Source of the DNA: MGIIb-P sp963934015
GTDB lineage: Archaea > Thermoplasmatota > Poseidoniia > Poseidoniales > Thalassarchaeaceae
DNA: 58,103 nucleotides
NCBI GenBank assembly: GCA_963934015.1
Contig: CAWVWT010000011.1
Span: 1 to 58,103, forward strand
Reading direction: 5' to 3'
Below the pieces are notes generated by a model. That model was not told where the DNA came from and made no database searches. It was given only the letters and a program-made list of their open reading frames with translations. A program made the position numbers and the translations under genes. Positions 8,976-18,176 of the stretch are shown here, piece by piece (position 1 is the first letter of the stretch; each line of letters begins with the position of its first letter).

Positions 8976-11087
8976 TTAGTGACGTATTTCCCCAAACTCA
9001 TCAAACCGATCTTGCACATATTCCACTCGAGTTTGTGCAAGAAGTTGGTCACTGGGTCTCCGCACCTGCATGTCGCCGTTTGGTTGCTTCTCTTTTCGTT
9101 TACCACCCGTGCTAATCACCCACAGTGCCATGAGAATTGATACCAATTGGATATTATTTGCGGGTTCTGCCAACCACATCATTGCGCTGCCAACGTTTCC
9201 AGGTGGCTCGGCCTGAAGCGAGACATTGAATTCACCAGCCAATCCAAATTGATCGTATAATTGCACTTTCCCATTTACGAGCATTCCGGGTGAAAGTAGA
9301 CCGTTTGGATTGACACCTAGGGAAAGTACACTCCCATGGCCAAGATTCTGTTGAGTTTCGGTTGTCGCGATACGCCCCAATGGACCTTCGATGACAACAT
9401 CGTAGGATGATGACCCCGTGCCTACGAAGGAAAGTACATGTTCGAGGACCATGACTTCAGTGACATCAATTTCACCATCCATTTGTTCAGGGATGAGGCG
9501 ATTTGAGACAATTGACCACTCAATTTTTACATCGGTTGGTGGATTTTCAGTTCCACAACCAAGTGTACCCTCGATATATCCAGTTGTTCCGGGACTAGCT
9601 GACTGCGAGAAGGTCAATGGGAAATCAGCATTTTCACCAGCAGTAAGCGTTCTCTGCCCAGTAAGTGATACGATTCTTCCATCTGTACTAGTCACCTGTG
9701 ACCAGGGCATACAATCCTGTTGTGCCTCAAATGATATCGATACGGTCTCATGTCCCAGTAATCGAATAGGGGTTCGCGGTGGCATGATATTTGCATGACC
9801 TGGACCTGGGTGCGAAATTGTGATTTCAGTACCACTGTTGTCGAACGAATCGACGGTGACTGTCCAAGGAACTAATCGTCCATGGCCATCACGTATTTCG
9901 ATACCATCGGCACCGAAAGTCCCACTGGTAAATACATCACCTGGGTCATCGTCATCGCCGTTTTCGAGGGAACCATCTCCATCGCCTTCGATTACCTTCA
10001 GGTAAGCGTGCTCTGGATCTCGGTTGACCTCATTGTGATCAAAATCAGCAAAATATCGGTCTTCATGTGTTACAAGAAGACCGTGGGCGGGTAGATCTCG
10101 GTCGAAACCAACATCGACTCGCGATTCCATCCAGATGTACTCCCCGGGTGCAATTGCAATGCGGACTGTTCCGGCACTAGCTACATGCGGCAAAATCACG
10201 TAGGAGTCATTCTCCACAGGTGCTAGTGTTCCAATTGGAAGGTCGAGTGCCTCGTTAGCCCCAATCAAATCAAGAGTGCCGGATGTCGGTAAAGCCGGCG
10301 TCCGACCATTGCCATTCCAGTTGCCACTTGCCATGATGTCCCATGCTCCAACGCCACTCCAATCACTACTTGGAATTGCGCTGTGAACATCATACAAGTC
10401 AACAGCACCGAACATGTGCAGCATTTCGTGAATCATCGTTCCCATACCGGATGAAAACGATGCGAGTGTATAGGCGCCAATGGACTTCCCCCCAACTGAA
10501 AATCCAGGGGAAAGTGGAGCGTAGTGGCTCCAAATTTCATTCTGACTTCCTCCATCCTCTTGTGCCCCACCCGTGTGTAGAACCAAGAGACGATCAACCC
10601 AGCCATCATTATCGAAATCGTATGGAGTCATGTCTAAATTTTCAAATGTGGTTGTCAGGGCCTCTTCGACCAATCCAGCAGGGCCACCAGTACTCTCATC
10701 TCCAACATCACGTTCACCACCGGAATCACGCCCATATGCAGCTTCATTGTGGTGTGCTGTATGGATTTGCGATTGTATATCTGCTGTGAGTGTCGATCGC
10801 CCACTACTAATCTCTGAGAAATATGTCGCGGCAGAATTGGTACCCATTAGCATAGCATCAGCGCGATTATAATCAGAACCTGGCGCTGATAAATCATCTG
10901 GAAATTCCACGATAATGACCAACCAACGTTCATCATCTTGCATCTCAACGATTTCGGCATCATTGGTCATGATGACCTCTTCTCGGATGGCATCGAATAT
11001 TGGCATGTAGAGGTCTGGTTGGCTGGCCAACCACTGCCCACCAAGGATGATGGCAATCGCCAATGCGACCCGGACAAGCCGACTCAT
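8976..11087 (-). CDS. Secreted M6-like zinc metalloprotease with C-terminal anchor
   Basis: 703 residues. An N-terminal hydrophobic segment (residues about 3-20) serves as signal or anchor; there is no twin-arginine motif despite the adjacent tatC. The peptidase domain carries the zinc motif HEMLHMFGAVDLYD, preceded by DFDNDGWVDRLLVLHTGG (a Ca-type loop) and followed by GAWDIMASGNWNG, as in immune-inhibitor-A/M6-type enzymes. Beta-sandwich sequence follows, then a C-terminal membrane helix (NIQLVSILMALWVIST) and a short charged tail. It probably degrades proteins outside the cell. The start is ATG 11087. The in-frame GTG at 11123 lies in the loop of a small palindrome, and a TATA-like TTTACATAT at about 11135-11143 would place transcription start below it. 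Confidence 0.85.
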   Translation of the reverse strand: MSRLVRVALAIAIILGGQWLASQPDLYMPIFDAIREEVIMTNDAEIVEMQDDERWLVIIVEFPDDLSAPGSDYNRADAMLMGTNSAATYFSEISSGRSTLTADIQSQIHTAHHNEAAYGRDSGGERDVGDESTGGPAGLVEEALTTTFENLDMTPYDFDNDGWVDRLLVLHTGGAQEDGGSQNEIWSHYAPLSPGFSVGGKSIGAYTLASFSSGMGTMIHEMLHMFGAVDLYDVHSAIPSSDWSGVGAWDIMASGNWNGNGRTPALPTSGTLDLIGANEALDLPIGTLAPVENDSYVILPHVASAGTVRIAIAPGEYIWMESRVDVGFDRDLPAHGLLVTHEDRYFADFDHNEVNRDPEHAYLKVIEGDGDGSLENGDDDDPGDVFTSGTFGADGIEIRDGHGRLVPWTVTVDSFDNSGTEITISHPGPGHANIMPPRTPIRLLGHETVSISFEAQQDCMPWSQVTSTDGRIVSLTGQRTLTAGENADFPLTFSQSASPGTTGYIEGTLGCGTENPPTDVKIEWSIVSNRLIPEQMDGEIDVTEVMVLEHVLSFVGTGSSSYDVVIEGPLGRIATTETQQNLGHGSVLSLGVNPNGLLSPGMLVNGKVQLYDQFGLAGEFNVSLQAEPPGNVGSAMMWLAEPANNIQLVSILMALWVISTGGKRKEKQPNGDMQVRRPSDQLLAQTRVEYVQDRFDEFGEIRH

Positions 11088-11114
11088 GACTATTGCGGGT
11101 ACAGCGTAATGCTT

Positions 11115-11129
11115 CAAGCCCACGGCTTG
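11115..11129. promoter_or_regulatory. 6-bp inverted repeat with 3-nt spacer
   Basis: CAAGCC-CAC-GGCTTG sits between the tatC stop and the M6 protease ATG, 28 nt upstream of the start. It could be an operator or an RNA hairpin; no direct evidence separates these. Confidence 0.4.
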
Positions 11130-11144
11130 GTGGATATGTAAAAG

Positions 11145-12254
11145 TCAATCTTCAGATGACATCGCTAAGTCGGAAAGGGTAGACTTTCGCTGGGCAGGAG
11201 TGGTATTCGTATCCAACCACCCCAACCCAGATAATTGGCAGTTGGAAGAGGCTATCGACCGCCTAAATTCCATTGGAAGTGGCGTCCCATCACAGCCACT
11301 GATGATTAAATTGCTGACACGATGCCTAACAACCGCGTCTAGCAATGCATCACGCGCATCAGGATCAAGGCACAATGCTGAATTTTCCGCCCATCCAAGA
11401 GATTGGGGGGGGACAGAGGTAGATACAGATGGACATGCACCTTCACAATGACACATTGCAAACAAACGGTGGTGCAAACCACCTTCAGAATCAAACACAG
11501 GGAGGGGAGCCCTAGCTTTGGATGAAAGAACTGGTTTCGGCATCCACTGAAGCGCCATTTCGGGAAGAATCACCAAAAATACGGAGAATGCCATCCAAAC
11601 CCCTTCGAGAGCTGAAGGGCAAGTCAACCACCATAGGAAGAGTAGAGTTCCATGAACGCGAATTCGAAATGGGTCAAATGGTTCGGTGACCATCAAAGAG
11701 AGCAAGCGTGCGACCGTCAAACCAATGAGTGAGATGGTAATTAAGAAAAACCACCATGATATTCCAATCCCCACTTCAAACAAAAGAACCGCATCATATT
11801 GAGTCCCTATACCATCTACAGAAGAAATTGTACCAGCACGTTCGATGGCCAGTGGATAGCCCCAAAGCCACCACATTATCGCAGATAATAGCCCCAACGT
11901 CACACCACCAATGGTGACCATTCGCAGCCATTTCCTCTCGCTTGGCAACAACCCTTCATCTGCAAACGAAAGCAGTTGATGAGACGCAAATGGGAGTGTT
12001 GTAACTAGGGCCAATAGAGCAATCATCGACCACCGTGTGCTCATCCACCCATGTGGATTATAGATTGAAACAGTCCCCTCAGCGGCTCCAAGTGGGAGGG
12101 AAGACAACCACGTCTCTAGAAGTGGGTTGATTTGCCACCACCAAAATAAGGTAGCCAAACTGAGAACAAATAGTAACCCAGTGCCACGCATGGCCAATTC
12201 ATCAAGATGCGTTCGCAAGGGGCGCTCCACATCCCGGGAGAGGCGAAGCCGCAT
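11145..12254 (-). CDS. tatC: TatC translocase with cysteine-rich C-terminal extension
   Basis: 369 residues. Residues about 1-240 are TatC: a cytoplasmic N-terminus with the THLDEL motif, then about six membrane helices and a conserved acidic residue in LLFEVGIGISWW. TatC binds twin-arginine signal peptides in the cytoplasmic membrane. Residues about 255-369 are not part of normal TatC. This soluble tail has C268-x-C270-x3-C274, C295, C321 (in NLIISGC) and C339, a layout resembling the N-terminal part of HdrA-type proteins (CHC..., then ...xVVxACSPR). No tatA/E is visible nearby. An SD (GAGGTG) lies between the upstream stop and the ATG at 12254. The gene follows the choice-of-anchor-V protein closely and is probably co-transcribed with it. 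Confidence 0.8.
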   Translation of the reverse strand: MRLRLSRDVERPLRTHLDELAMRGTGLLFVLSLATLFWWWQINPLLETWLSSLPLGAAEGTVSIYNPHGWMSTRWSMIALLALVTTLPFASHQLLSFADEGLLPSERKWLRMVTIGGVTLGLLSAIMWWLWGYPLAIERAGTISSVDGIGTQYDAVLLFEVGIGISWWFFLITISLIGLTVARLLSLMVTEPFDPFRIRVHGTLLFLWWLTCPSALEGVWMAFSVFLVILPEMALQWMPKPVLSSKARAPLPVFDSEGGLHHRLFAMCHCEGACPSVSTSVPPQSLGWAENSALCLDPDARDALLDAVVRHRVSNLIISGCDGTPLPMEFRRSIASSNCQLSGLGWLDTNTTPAQRKSTLSDLAMSSED

Positions 12255-12263
12255 TCCGCCACC

Positions 12264-13259
12264 TCACATCATGTCCTTGGCTGTCGGTGATGTGCGCGCA
12301 GCCAGTGCCGTTCGGTAGACACCATATCCCGCCCAAACACTGCAGAATAATGCAGTTGCCCAAAGATATGCTGCCGAATCCTCTGACATCCAATAAAGAC
12401 CCAACAATGCAAAGCCAACTGCGAGAATGCCACGACGAAGCCCTTCAGGGTATGCCAATTGGCTATCGAGGTGATCGGGCCCGGTACTGTATTTCCGCTC
12501 AAGAATTTCTTTTTGCACGACGGCACCCACAAGAAGTGCGACGAGGGTGATGAAGAACCATGTTACACCCGTATCCATCACAACTTCCGAGATGGCCTGT
12601 TGATGCTCAATTTCAAGAGATTCTTGGTCAACCTCTTGGTCAAACAAACTGTGGTCACCAGATGAAATTACACGGGTACTTTGATCGGATGTGGCAGAAG
12701 TTTGGCTGGGTGAATTCACAACGAATGAAAGTGTGTTCCAATTGTCGTCTGAGTTGGGTGCACCATCATTGTTGACCATGTTACCTGCAATCCAAAATGC
12801 AACATCACCCACATCAGTTTCAGGGGCGGTCCATGTGAACGTCCACTCCGCCGGAGAGGTGTAGTCTGATTGAGTAATTCCAGAAGTTGTCGATGTTGCA
12901 GACGCATCCTCTCCACTATCCTTCTCGGGACGGATGACTTGGTCCTCTGTCCAGGATAGAGAACCCATACCTTCTGTGGAAAGGAAGAATCCGCCACCTG
13001 GATTGGATGAATGCTCAAGTGTGAGGGTCATCGCATAGGATTGGCCTGCCTCGTAGGCATGCGGTGCACCAGACAATTTGACCAAGGTACTGGATGAGGG
13101 TGTAGTGGAATGGCATGTACAACCCACGCGCCATGTTGGATCGCCTGAGCCATCATCCTTGTTGTCCGACGGTGGACCCAAATGCATGGCCATACCCGGG
13201 CCAGCCAACAACAGCAAGAGGGAGAGTAACACTGCGAATCGAATTGGGATTCGGGACAT
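12264..13259 (-). CDS. Exported choice-of-anchor-V-like protein with C-terminal membrane helices
   Basis: 331 residues. A signal peptide (IPIRFAVLLSLLLLLAGPGMA) precedes an exported beta-domain that starts with GCTCHSTTP (C47, C49, H50), resembling the CxxCH-type start of choice-of-anchor-V domains. The domain continues with an aromatic beta-sandwich (EWTFTWTAPETDVGDVAFWIAGN). The C-terminus has about three membrane helices (WFFITLVALLVGAVV; RGILAVGFALLGLYW; YLWATALFCSVWAGYGV). The ATG at 13259 has AGAGGG 7 nt upstream. An upstream in-frame extension to 13334 would run through the transhydrogenase terminator hairpin and is not believed. The single C-x-C-H is one residue short of a heme motif; metal binding is possible. 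Function unknown. Confidence 0.7.
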   Translation of the reverse strand: MSRIPIRFAVLLSLLLLLAGPGMAMHLGPPSDNKDDGSGDPTWRVGCTCHSTTPSSSTLVKLSGAPHAYEAGQSYAMTLTLEHSSNPGGGFFLSTEGMGSLSWTEDQVIRPEKDSGEDASATSTTSGITQSDYTSPAEWTFTWTAPETDVGDVAFWIAGNMVNNDGAPNSDDNWNTLSFVVNSPSQTSATSDQSTRVISSGDHSLFDQEVDQESLEIEHQQAISEVVMDTGVTWFFITLVALLVGAVVQKEILERKYSTGPDHLDSQLAYPEGLRRGILAVGFALLGLYWMSEDSAAYLWATALFCSVWAGYGVYRTALAARTSPTAKDMM

Positions 13260-13314
13260 GGTAACCCTCTGTAATCTGTTCGACTTTACGTCCGTCCTTA
13301 ACCGTTGCTTCACA

Positions 13315-13337
13315 GGGGTGCCCCTAAAGGGCACCCC
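13315..13337 (-). terminator. Stem-loop after pntB
   Basis: A perfect 9-bp stem GGGGTGCCC / GGGCACCCC with a 5-nt loop lies 17 nt beyond the pntB stop and 56 nt before the next gene's ATG. Probably the 3' end of the transhydrogenase mRNA. Confidence 0.55.
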
Positions 13338-13353
13338 GGCGAGAATTGTCAGA

Positions 13354-14799
13354 TTAGAGATCTTTGAACGCGGCGTTCAATTCATTCATCATCTTCTTCC
13401 CATCACCGAAGAGCATCATCGTTTTGTCTTCAAAGAACAAATCGTTGTCGACACCAGCATAACCCACGGATAGGCTTCTCTTGATGACGACCACGACGCG
13501 AGCCTTGTCTGCGTCGATAATGGGCATACCGCCAAGGGGGCCTTCGCCACTGCGTGCCACTGGATTGACCGTGTCGTTGGCTCCAATCACCAAAGCAACA
13601 TCACATTCAGGCAATTCGGAATTGATTTCATCCATCTCGATGAGTTGTTCATATGGGACATTTGCCTCAGCCAATAGCACGTTCATGTGTCCTGGCATTC
13701 GACCTGCCACCGGATGGATTCCGTAACTCACTTCGACATCTTGTGCCTCGAGTAAATCTGCGAATTCTTTCACCGCGTGCTGAGCTTGACTGACAGCCAT
13801 ACCATATCCAGGGATGATTACACATTTGCCAATACCATCACAGACCATTGCTACCTCTTCAGGATCACTACCTACTTTGGTACGAGTAACAGTTTCTTTT
13901 CCGCCACCTCCAAATGACTTGAACAAGACTGCTGTCAGTGTTCTGTTCATCGCTTTGCACATGATGAATGTCAATACCAGGCCTGCTGCACCGACCATTG
14001 AACCAGCGATAATGAGTACGTTGTTACCAATCACGAAGCCTGTGAATGCAGCCGCAATTCCCGACATCGAATTCAACAAACTGACAACTACTGGCATATC
14101 AGCACCGCCGATTGGAAGTACAAACAAGATGCCGAGTAGCCCCGATGTGCCTGCGAGTGCGTAGATATAATCCGTATTCTCAGGCTCTTGGATGGTTAGC
14201 CAGATGAGTACAAAAGATGCTGCTAGTAAACTACATTTGACGATGTTTAGCCAAGGGGGCCCCCATGTTGGGAAATTAACCCATTTTCTCCGTCCACGAT
14301 CGTCTTTCTTGGACAATGGGATGTAAAAACCACCCTTCAATTTGCCCATCGCCATCAGACTGCCAGTCAATGTCAACCAACCAACCAAGCCCGAAAGCCC
14401 AATTGCAACCCAAGTTGCATACAGTTCAACGCCTGGTTCTGGAACATTATTTTCGTGAATCCGCTTCAAGACTTCAGAAAGTCCCACCAATGCAGATGCA
14501 CCGCCACCAAACCCATTGAACAATGCGACCAATTCTGGCATGCCTGTCATTTCGACACGAGTGGCCATCCAAACACCAATAATAGTGCCAACAGCCAAGC
14601 CACCGGCAATCAATTCAATACCAATAATTCCATTGCTTTGCATTTTGGCCATGGTAACCAGAACTGCGAGGAGCATTCCGTATGCACCCAAACGGTTTCC
14701 ATCTGGAGCGGTTTTTGGGCTAGACAATTTCTTAATACCCAGAATGAATAAAGCGGCAGAGACAAGGTAGCCGATATCCCAAACAACAGCATCAACCAT
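13354..14799 (-). CDS. pntB: NAD(P) transhydrogenase subunit beta
   Basis: 481 residues. The N-terminal ~270 residues form about nine membrane helices of the proton channel. The C-terminal domain III binds NADP(H), seen in PGYGMAVSQAQHAV, IHPVAGRMPGHMNVLLAEA, DVALVIGANDTVNPVAR and KRSLSVGYAGVDNDLFF, all diagnostic for PntB. With PntA it couples hydride transfer from NADH to NADP+ to proton re-entry. The start is ATG 14799, with GAGGTGA a few nt upstream and one base after the pntA2 stop; in-frame starts upstream overlap pntA2. It is the last gene of the operon, with a stem-loop behind it. Confidence 0.93.
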   Translation of the reverse strand: MVDAVVWDIGYLVSAALFILGIKKLSSPKTAPDGNRLGAYGMLLAVLVTMAKMQSNGIIGIELIAGGLAVGTIIGVWMATRVEMTGMPELVALFNGFGGGASALVGLSEVLKRIHENNVPEPGVELYATWVAIGLSGLVGWLTLTGSLMAMGKLKGGFYIPLSKKDDRGRRKWVNFPTWGPPWLNIVKCSLLAASFVLIWLTIQEPENTDYIYALAGTSGLLGILFVLPIGGADMPVVVSLLNSMSGIAAAFTGFVIGNNVLIIAGSMVGAAGLVLTFIMCKAMNRTLTAVLFKSFGGGGKETVTRTKVGSDPEEVAMVCDGIGKCVIIPGYGMAVSQAQHAVKEFADLLEAQDVEVSYGIHPVAGRMPGHMNVLLAEANVPYEQLIEMDEINSELPECDVALVIGANDTVNPVARSGEGPLGGMPIIDADKARVVVVIKRSLSVGYAGVDNDLFFEDKTMMLFGDGKKMMNELNAAFKDL

Positions 14800-14800
14800 T

Positions 14801-15124
14801 TCAGTCACCTCTCTTTCGGTTCTTTCTTCCAGCAATCATCTCTAACATACGGTTGGTGACCATGAAACCACCAACCACGTTAATGGTGGCCATCACCAAT
14901 GCAGCAAATGCTAGCCAAGCGGCCAAACCAGGGTGACCATCATAAAATTCGGTGTTGGATAAAAACAATGCACCGACAATAGTGATTCCAGAAATTGCAT
15001 TCGCACCTGACATCAGCGGTGTATGCAATGTGGGTGGTACCTTGCTAATCAATTCAAAACCAAGGAAAATTGCCAGAATGAATACAGTAATACTCGCCAC
15101 TAGGGTTGCGAATGTCAAACTCAT
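14801..15124 (-). CDS. NAD(P) transhydrogenase alpha, membrane part (PntA2)
   Basis: 107 residues with three membrane helices (TFATLVASITVFILAIFLGF; ANAISGITIVGALFL; LAAWLAFAALVMATINVVGGF), corresponding to the C-terminal membrane domain of single-chain PntA. The segment LHTPLMSGANAISG is the conserved family region. In this three-gene form alpha is split into a soluble dI protein and this membrane protein. The gene overlaps pntA1 by 4 nt (ATGA) and is followed one base later by pntB, so the three are translated together. Confidence 0.9.
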   Translation of the reverse strand: MSLTFATLVASITVFILAIFLGFELISKVPPTLHTPLMSGANAISGITIVGALFLSNTEFYDGHPGLAAWLAFAALVMATINVVGGFMVTNRMLEMIAGRKNRKRGD

Positions 15125-16284
15125 TCAATCACCCCCGCTAGTCGTGTTTGTTTCTCATGAATTTCACCGTTCATGCACACCAAAACCCCACCCATTCCTG
15201 AGACATAGAAATCGCTCCCTTCAGGTGCACCAAAGAGAATGTCATCTTCCGGATCAATCACGATTTCCCCTTCCTTGACCAGCGATGTCACAAAGGTAGT
15301 CAGATTGTTTGAATATAGCATACTTGCAGTTGAGGCAAGTTGACCGGGCAAATTTGTAGTGCCAACGATTGTGACACCATTTTCAGTGGTGATGACTTCA
15401 CCTGGTGAAGTAAGTTCACAGTTGCCACCAACATCGGCGTTCATGTCCACAACAACTGAACCGGCTTTGAAATCGGCAACTGCTGATGCCGGTACTGTGA
15501 TTGGAGCAGGGCGCCCAAAAATTCGTGCTGTTGTCACGATGACATCTGCATCTGCAGCAACTTCACAAACGGTATCATTCACTTTCTGAATAAATTCAGG
15601 CGTCAATGGTTTAGCATAGCCAGACTCATCTTCAAAATCATCCATACCTTCAACTTCGATGAAACGGCCTCCAACAGACTGAATTTGTTCTGCCGTTGAT
15701 TTCCGAACATCAGATGCGTAAACAATGGCACCCAATCGTTTTGCAGTCGCAATCGCTTGTAACCCAGCAACACCACTGCCCATGATCACAAACTTTGCTG
15801 GCCGGATTGTGCCGGCTGAAGTAGTCATCATCGGAATGCCCTTTGAAACCTGTGCGGCACCCATGAGCACGGCTTTGTAACCTGCAAGATTGTCTTGGCT
15901 TGAATTCACATCCATGGCTTGTGCGCGTGACAAACGACGTGGAATCATGTCCATACTCATCAGAGTCACCTTTGCATCCATTGCTTGACGGATGCGCTCA
16001 GGATGGCGGAAGGGATCCGAAACACAAGCCACAATCTGCCCCTCTGCAAGAGTGGAGAAATCAGGTGGTCCGATGCAAATCAATAGATTGCAGCCCATTG
16101 CTTCTTCGCGCGTGCTGATGGATGCACCCTTTGCTTCATATTCAGAGTCGGAATGATGGGCATGTTTCCCAGCACCAGATTCAATCATTACTTCAAAACC
16201 CAATTTGGATAACTTTGGAACCGAATTCGGTACAATCGCAACACGAGTTTCATCGCCACTTTCAACAAGAATGCCCAACTTCAT
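15121..16284 (-). CDS. NAD(P) transhydrogenase alpha, NAD-binding part (PntA1)
   Basis: 387 residues, related to alanine dehydrogenase: an N-terminal domain with ETRVAIVPNSVPKL, then the dI NAD(H)-binding Rossmann fold (VIMGSGVAGLQAIATAKRLGA) and VVDMNADVGGNCELT. This soluble dI domain oxidises NADH. The start is ATG 16284 (MKLGILVESGDETRVA). GGAG lies about 9 nt upstream; the longer in-frame ATG at 16317 sits inside a palindrome. First gene of the pntA1-pntA2-pntB operon. Confidence 0.92.
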   Translation of the reverse strand: MKLGILVESGDETRVAIVPNSVPKLSKLGFEVMIESGAGKHAHHSDSEYEAKGASISTREEAMGCNLLICIGPPDFSTLAEGQIVACVSDPFRHPERIRQAMDAKVTLMSMDMIPRRLSRAQAMDVNSSQDNLAGYKAVLMGAAQVSKGIPMMTTSAGTIRPAKFVIMGSGVAGLQAIATAKRLGAIVYASDVRKSTAEQIQSVGGRFIEVEGMDDFEDESGYAKPLTPEFIQKVNDTVCEVAADADVIVTTARIFGRPAPITVPASAVADFKAGSVVVDMNADVGGNCELTSPGEVITTENGVTIVGTTNLPGQLASTASMLYSNNLTTFVTSLVKEGEIVIDPEDDILFGAPEGSDFYVSGMGGVLVCMNGEIHEKQTRLAGVIE

Positions 16285-16308
16285 TTCATCGTCTCCGAAT
16301 TTGTCACC

Positions 16309-16325
16309 CAACCCCATAGGGGTTG
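16309..16325. promoter_or_regulatory. 7-bp inverted repeat before pntA1
   Basis: CAACCCC-ATA-GGGGTTG, a perfect 7-bp stem with a 3-nt loop, lies 25 nt upstream of the pntA1 ATG. It may be an operator, a leader hairpin or the end of the upstream transcript. Confidence 0.4.
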
Positions 16326-16394
16326 TATGATGGAATCGACCATCAATCGGTTATTGAACCATACGGACTGAAAAACAGGACTTTGAATCACATT

Positions 16395-17108
16395 TCAGAA
16401 TAAGATACTCGCACCTACTGCAAAGACTGCGACATCACAAATTGCGTGTGCAATGTATGGAATCCAAACACTTCGGTATCGAACATAGAGCCAAGAGAAT
16501 ATGGCACCACCAATAAACAAGGCGATACTGGAAAGTAAATTTGCCCACCAGGGGAATCCGAAAATGGCCAAGGCCACCGTATGGTGAACAACAAAGATGA
16601 GGGCGGACAAGATAATCGCGGGAGTTCCGGTTCCAACAAGAATCTCGGATTTGGTGACCAAAAACCATCGAAATACATATTCTTCAAGCAAGGAATTGAA
16701 AACGATCCAATATATCGTCGCCAATAGGTACACTTGAGGGTCCAATAGGCCAACTGGTTCAAGGGCATCACTCAGCAATTTTGCATCGATTGCATCGCCG
16801 AGTAAAAACCACGCCAAAACCATCGAAATACTCATCCCGATACCAAGGCCTAAGCTCATTGCATAGCCACCTTGCTCTGGTTTAGACCAAGACAAAGTGC
16901 CTGCATCAATCTTGAGGAACCAGATTACCGGTACACAAATTAACCACAGTTTCGTCAATACGAAAATGGCTTGAGAAATGGAACCATCACCCGCACCATG
17001 TGAGAGTAGAGTGGAGGCTGTTGGTGCTGCCCCTACAAGAATGAGGGCGAGGAGAGCGCGGCGCCTTTCCCCCATGAGGGAGTTTGGAACCTTCCCCTCT
17101 TCAAGCAT
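16395..17108 (-). CDS. CPBP family intramembrane metalloprotease
   Basis: About 237 residues with roughly eight hydrophobic segments. The three CPBP/Abi motifs are present: EEYVFRW (motif 1, EExxxR), FVVHH (motif 2, FxxxH) and HAICD in the last part (motif 3, HxxxN/D). These place the active-site Glu and His residues within the membrane. Relatives mature CAAX-like substrates or act in self-immunity; the substrate here is unknown. Start uncertain: ATG 17108 has AGGGT nearby, ATG 17075 is possible, and a TTG lies at 17123. It is divergent from malate dehydrogenase with a short shared upstream region. Confidence 0.8.
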   Translation of the reverse strand: MLEEGKVPNSLMGERRRALLALILVGAAPTASTLLSHGAGDGSISQAIFVLTKLWLICVPVIWFLKIDAGTLSWSKPEQGGYAMSLGLGIGMSISMVLAWFLLGDAIDAKLLSDALEPVGLLDPQVYLLATIYWIVFNSLLEEYVFRWFLVTKSEILVGTGTPAIILSALIFVVHHTVALAIFGFPWWANLLSSIALFIGGAIFSWLYVRYRSVWIPYIAHAICDVAVFAVGASILF

Positions 17109-17169
17109 TACCCTGCAAGGCAACCCCTATGGACATGATTCTCTGCCCATTGCGCAACGAGGAGTGCTC

Positions 17170-18168
17170 ATGAGTGAAGATAATGGAATGAAAAAATCAA
17201 TTCGTGTTGCTGTTACTGGAGCCGCTGGAAACATTGGATATGCACTGTTATGGCGAATCGCGAGTGGCGATTGTTTTGGAACAAATCAGCCAGTTACCCT
17301 TCAGTTACTGGAGATTCCACCAGGTATGCAACGTTTAGACGGAGTAGTCATGGAATTGAAGGATTCGGCATTCCCGCTGGTACGTGACATCATCGGCACC
17401 GATGATCCTAATATTGCATTCAAAGAGGCAGACGCGATTTTTCTAGTTGGTTCGCGACCCAGAACAAAAGACATGGACCGATCCGACCTCGTGGCTGCAA
17501 ATGGTCCAATTTTCGTTGGCCAAGGTAAGGCAATCGATGCGGTATCCTCACCGGATGTCAAGGTCATTACTGTGGGCAACCCCTGCAACACCAATGCGCT
17601 AATTGCCTGTGCAAACGCACCGAGTATTCCCTCCCGGCAATTTACCGCCATGACCCGCCTCGACCAGAATCGAGCAGTGGGGCAGATGGCAGAGCGTGCA
17701 GGAGTGTCTGCTTCAAAGATACATGATGTATTCATCTGGGGCAACCACGCGAACACGATGTACCCTGACCCACGTTTCGGGACTGTCGATGGGAAAATCG
17801 TAACTGATGTGTTCGACAGAGAATGGTTACAAGGCCCATTCCTAGATACTGTAGCAACGCGAGGGAAGGCCATTATCGTAGCACGAGGGGCATCCTCCGC
17901 AGCATCCGCAGCATCCGCTGCCATCGACCACATGCGCGACTGGTGGCAAGGTTCGAATGGACGCATCGTTTCAATGGCTCTTCCTTCGGAAGGTTGGTAT
18001 GGAGTTCCTGAAGGACTTGTGTTTAGTTTCCCATGTCGATGTGAAAATGGTGACGTGATTGTAGTGGAAGACCTCCCTGTCGACTCATTTGCACAATCAA
18101 AAATTGATGAAAATATCACAGTACTATTGGAAGAGCGAAATGCAGTTAGCGAACTTTTGGGCAATTGA
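17170..18168 (+). CDS. mdh: Malate dehydrogenase
   Basis: 332 residues of the cytosolic/bacterial MDH branch: NAD-binding VAVTGAAGNIGYALLWRI (GxxGxxG at 17-23), ALLWRIASGD and the active-site loop GSRPRTKDMDRSDL with substrate arginines. GNPCNTNAL, MTRLDQNRA and the catalytic-His region IWGNHANTMYPD complete the signature. It interconverts malate and oxaloacetate with NAD(H). The ATG at 17170 has a strong GAGGAG 5 nt upstream; an upstream in-frame ATG at 16978 would run antisense through the CPBP gene. The Nudix gene follows 8 nt after the stop, so the two are probably one transcript. Confidence 0.93.
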   Translation: MSEDNGMKKSIRVAVTGAAGNIGYALLWRIASGDCFGTNQPVTLQLLEIPPGMQRLDGVVMELKDSAFPLVRDIIGTDDPNIAFKEADAIFLVGSRPRTKDMDRSDLVAANGPIFVGQGKAIDAVSSPDVKVITVGNPCNTNALIACANAPSIPSRQFTAMTRLDQNRAVGQMAERAGVSASKIHDVFIWGNHANTMYPDPRFGTVDGKIVTDVFDREWLQGPFLDTVATRGKAIIVARGASSAASAASAAIDHMRDWWQGSNGRIVSMALPSEGWYGVPEGLVFSFPCRCENGDVIVVEDLPVDSFAQSKIDENITVLLEERNAVSELLGN

Positions 18169-18176
18169 GGTGAAAC

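Noticed and set aside
8976..11087. M6 protease as a Tat substrate because tatC is adjacent
   Set aside because: The N-terminus has no twin-arginine motif; MSRLVRVALAIAIIL looks like a Sec signal or anchor.
17888..17922. Short direct repeats of GCATCCGCA in mdh
   Set aside because: They encode the ordinary Ala/Ser-rich loop found in this malate dehydrogenase branch; not a mobile or regulatory repeat.
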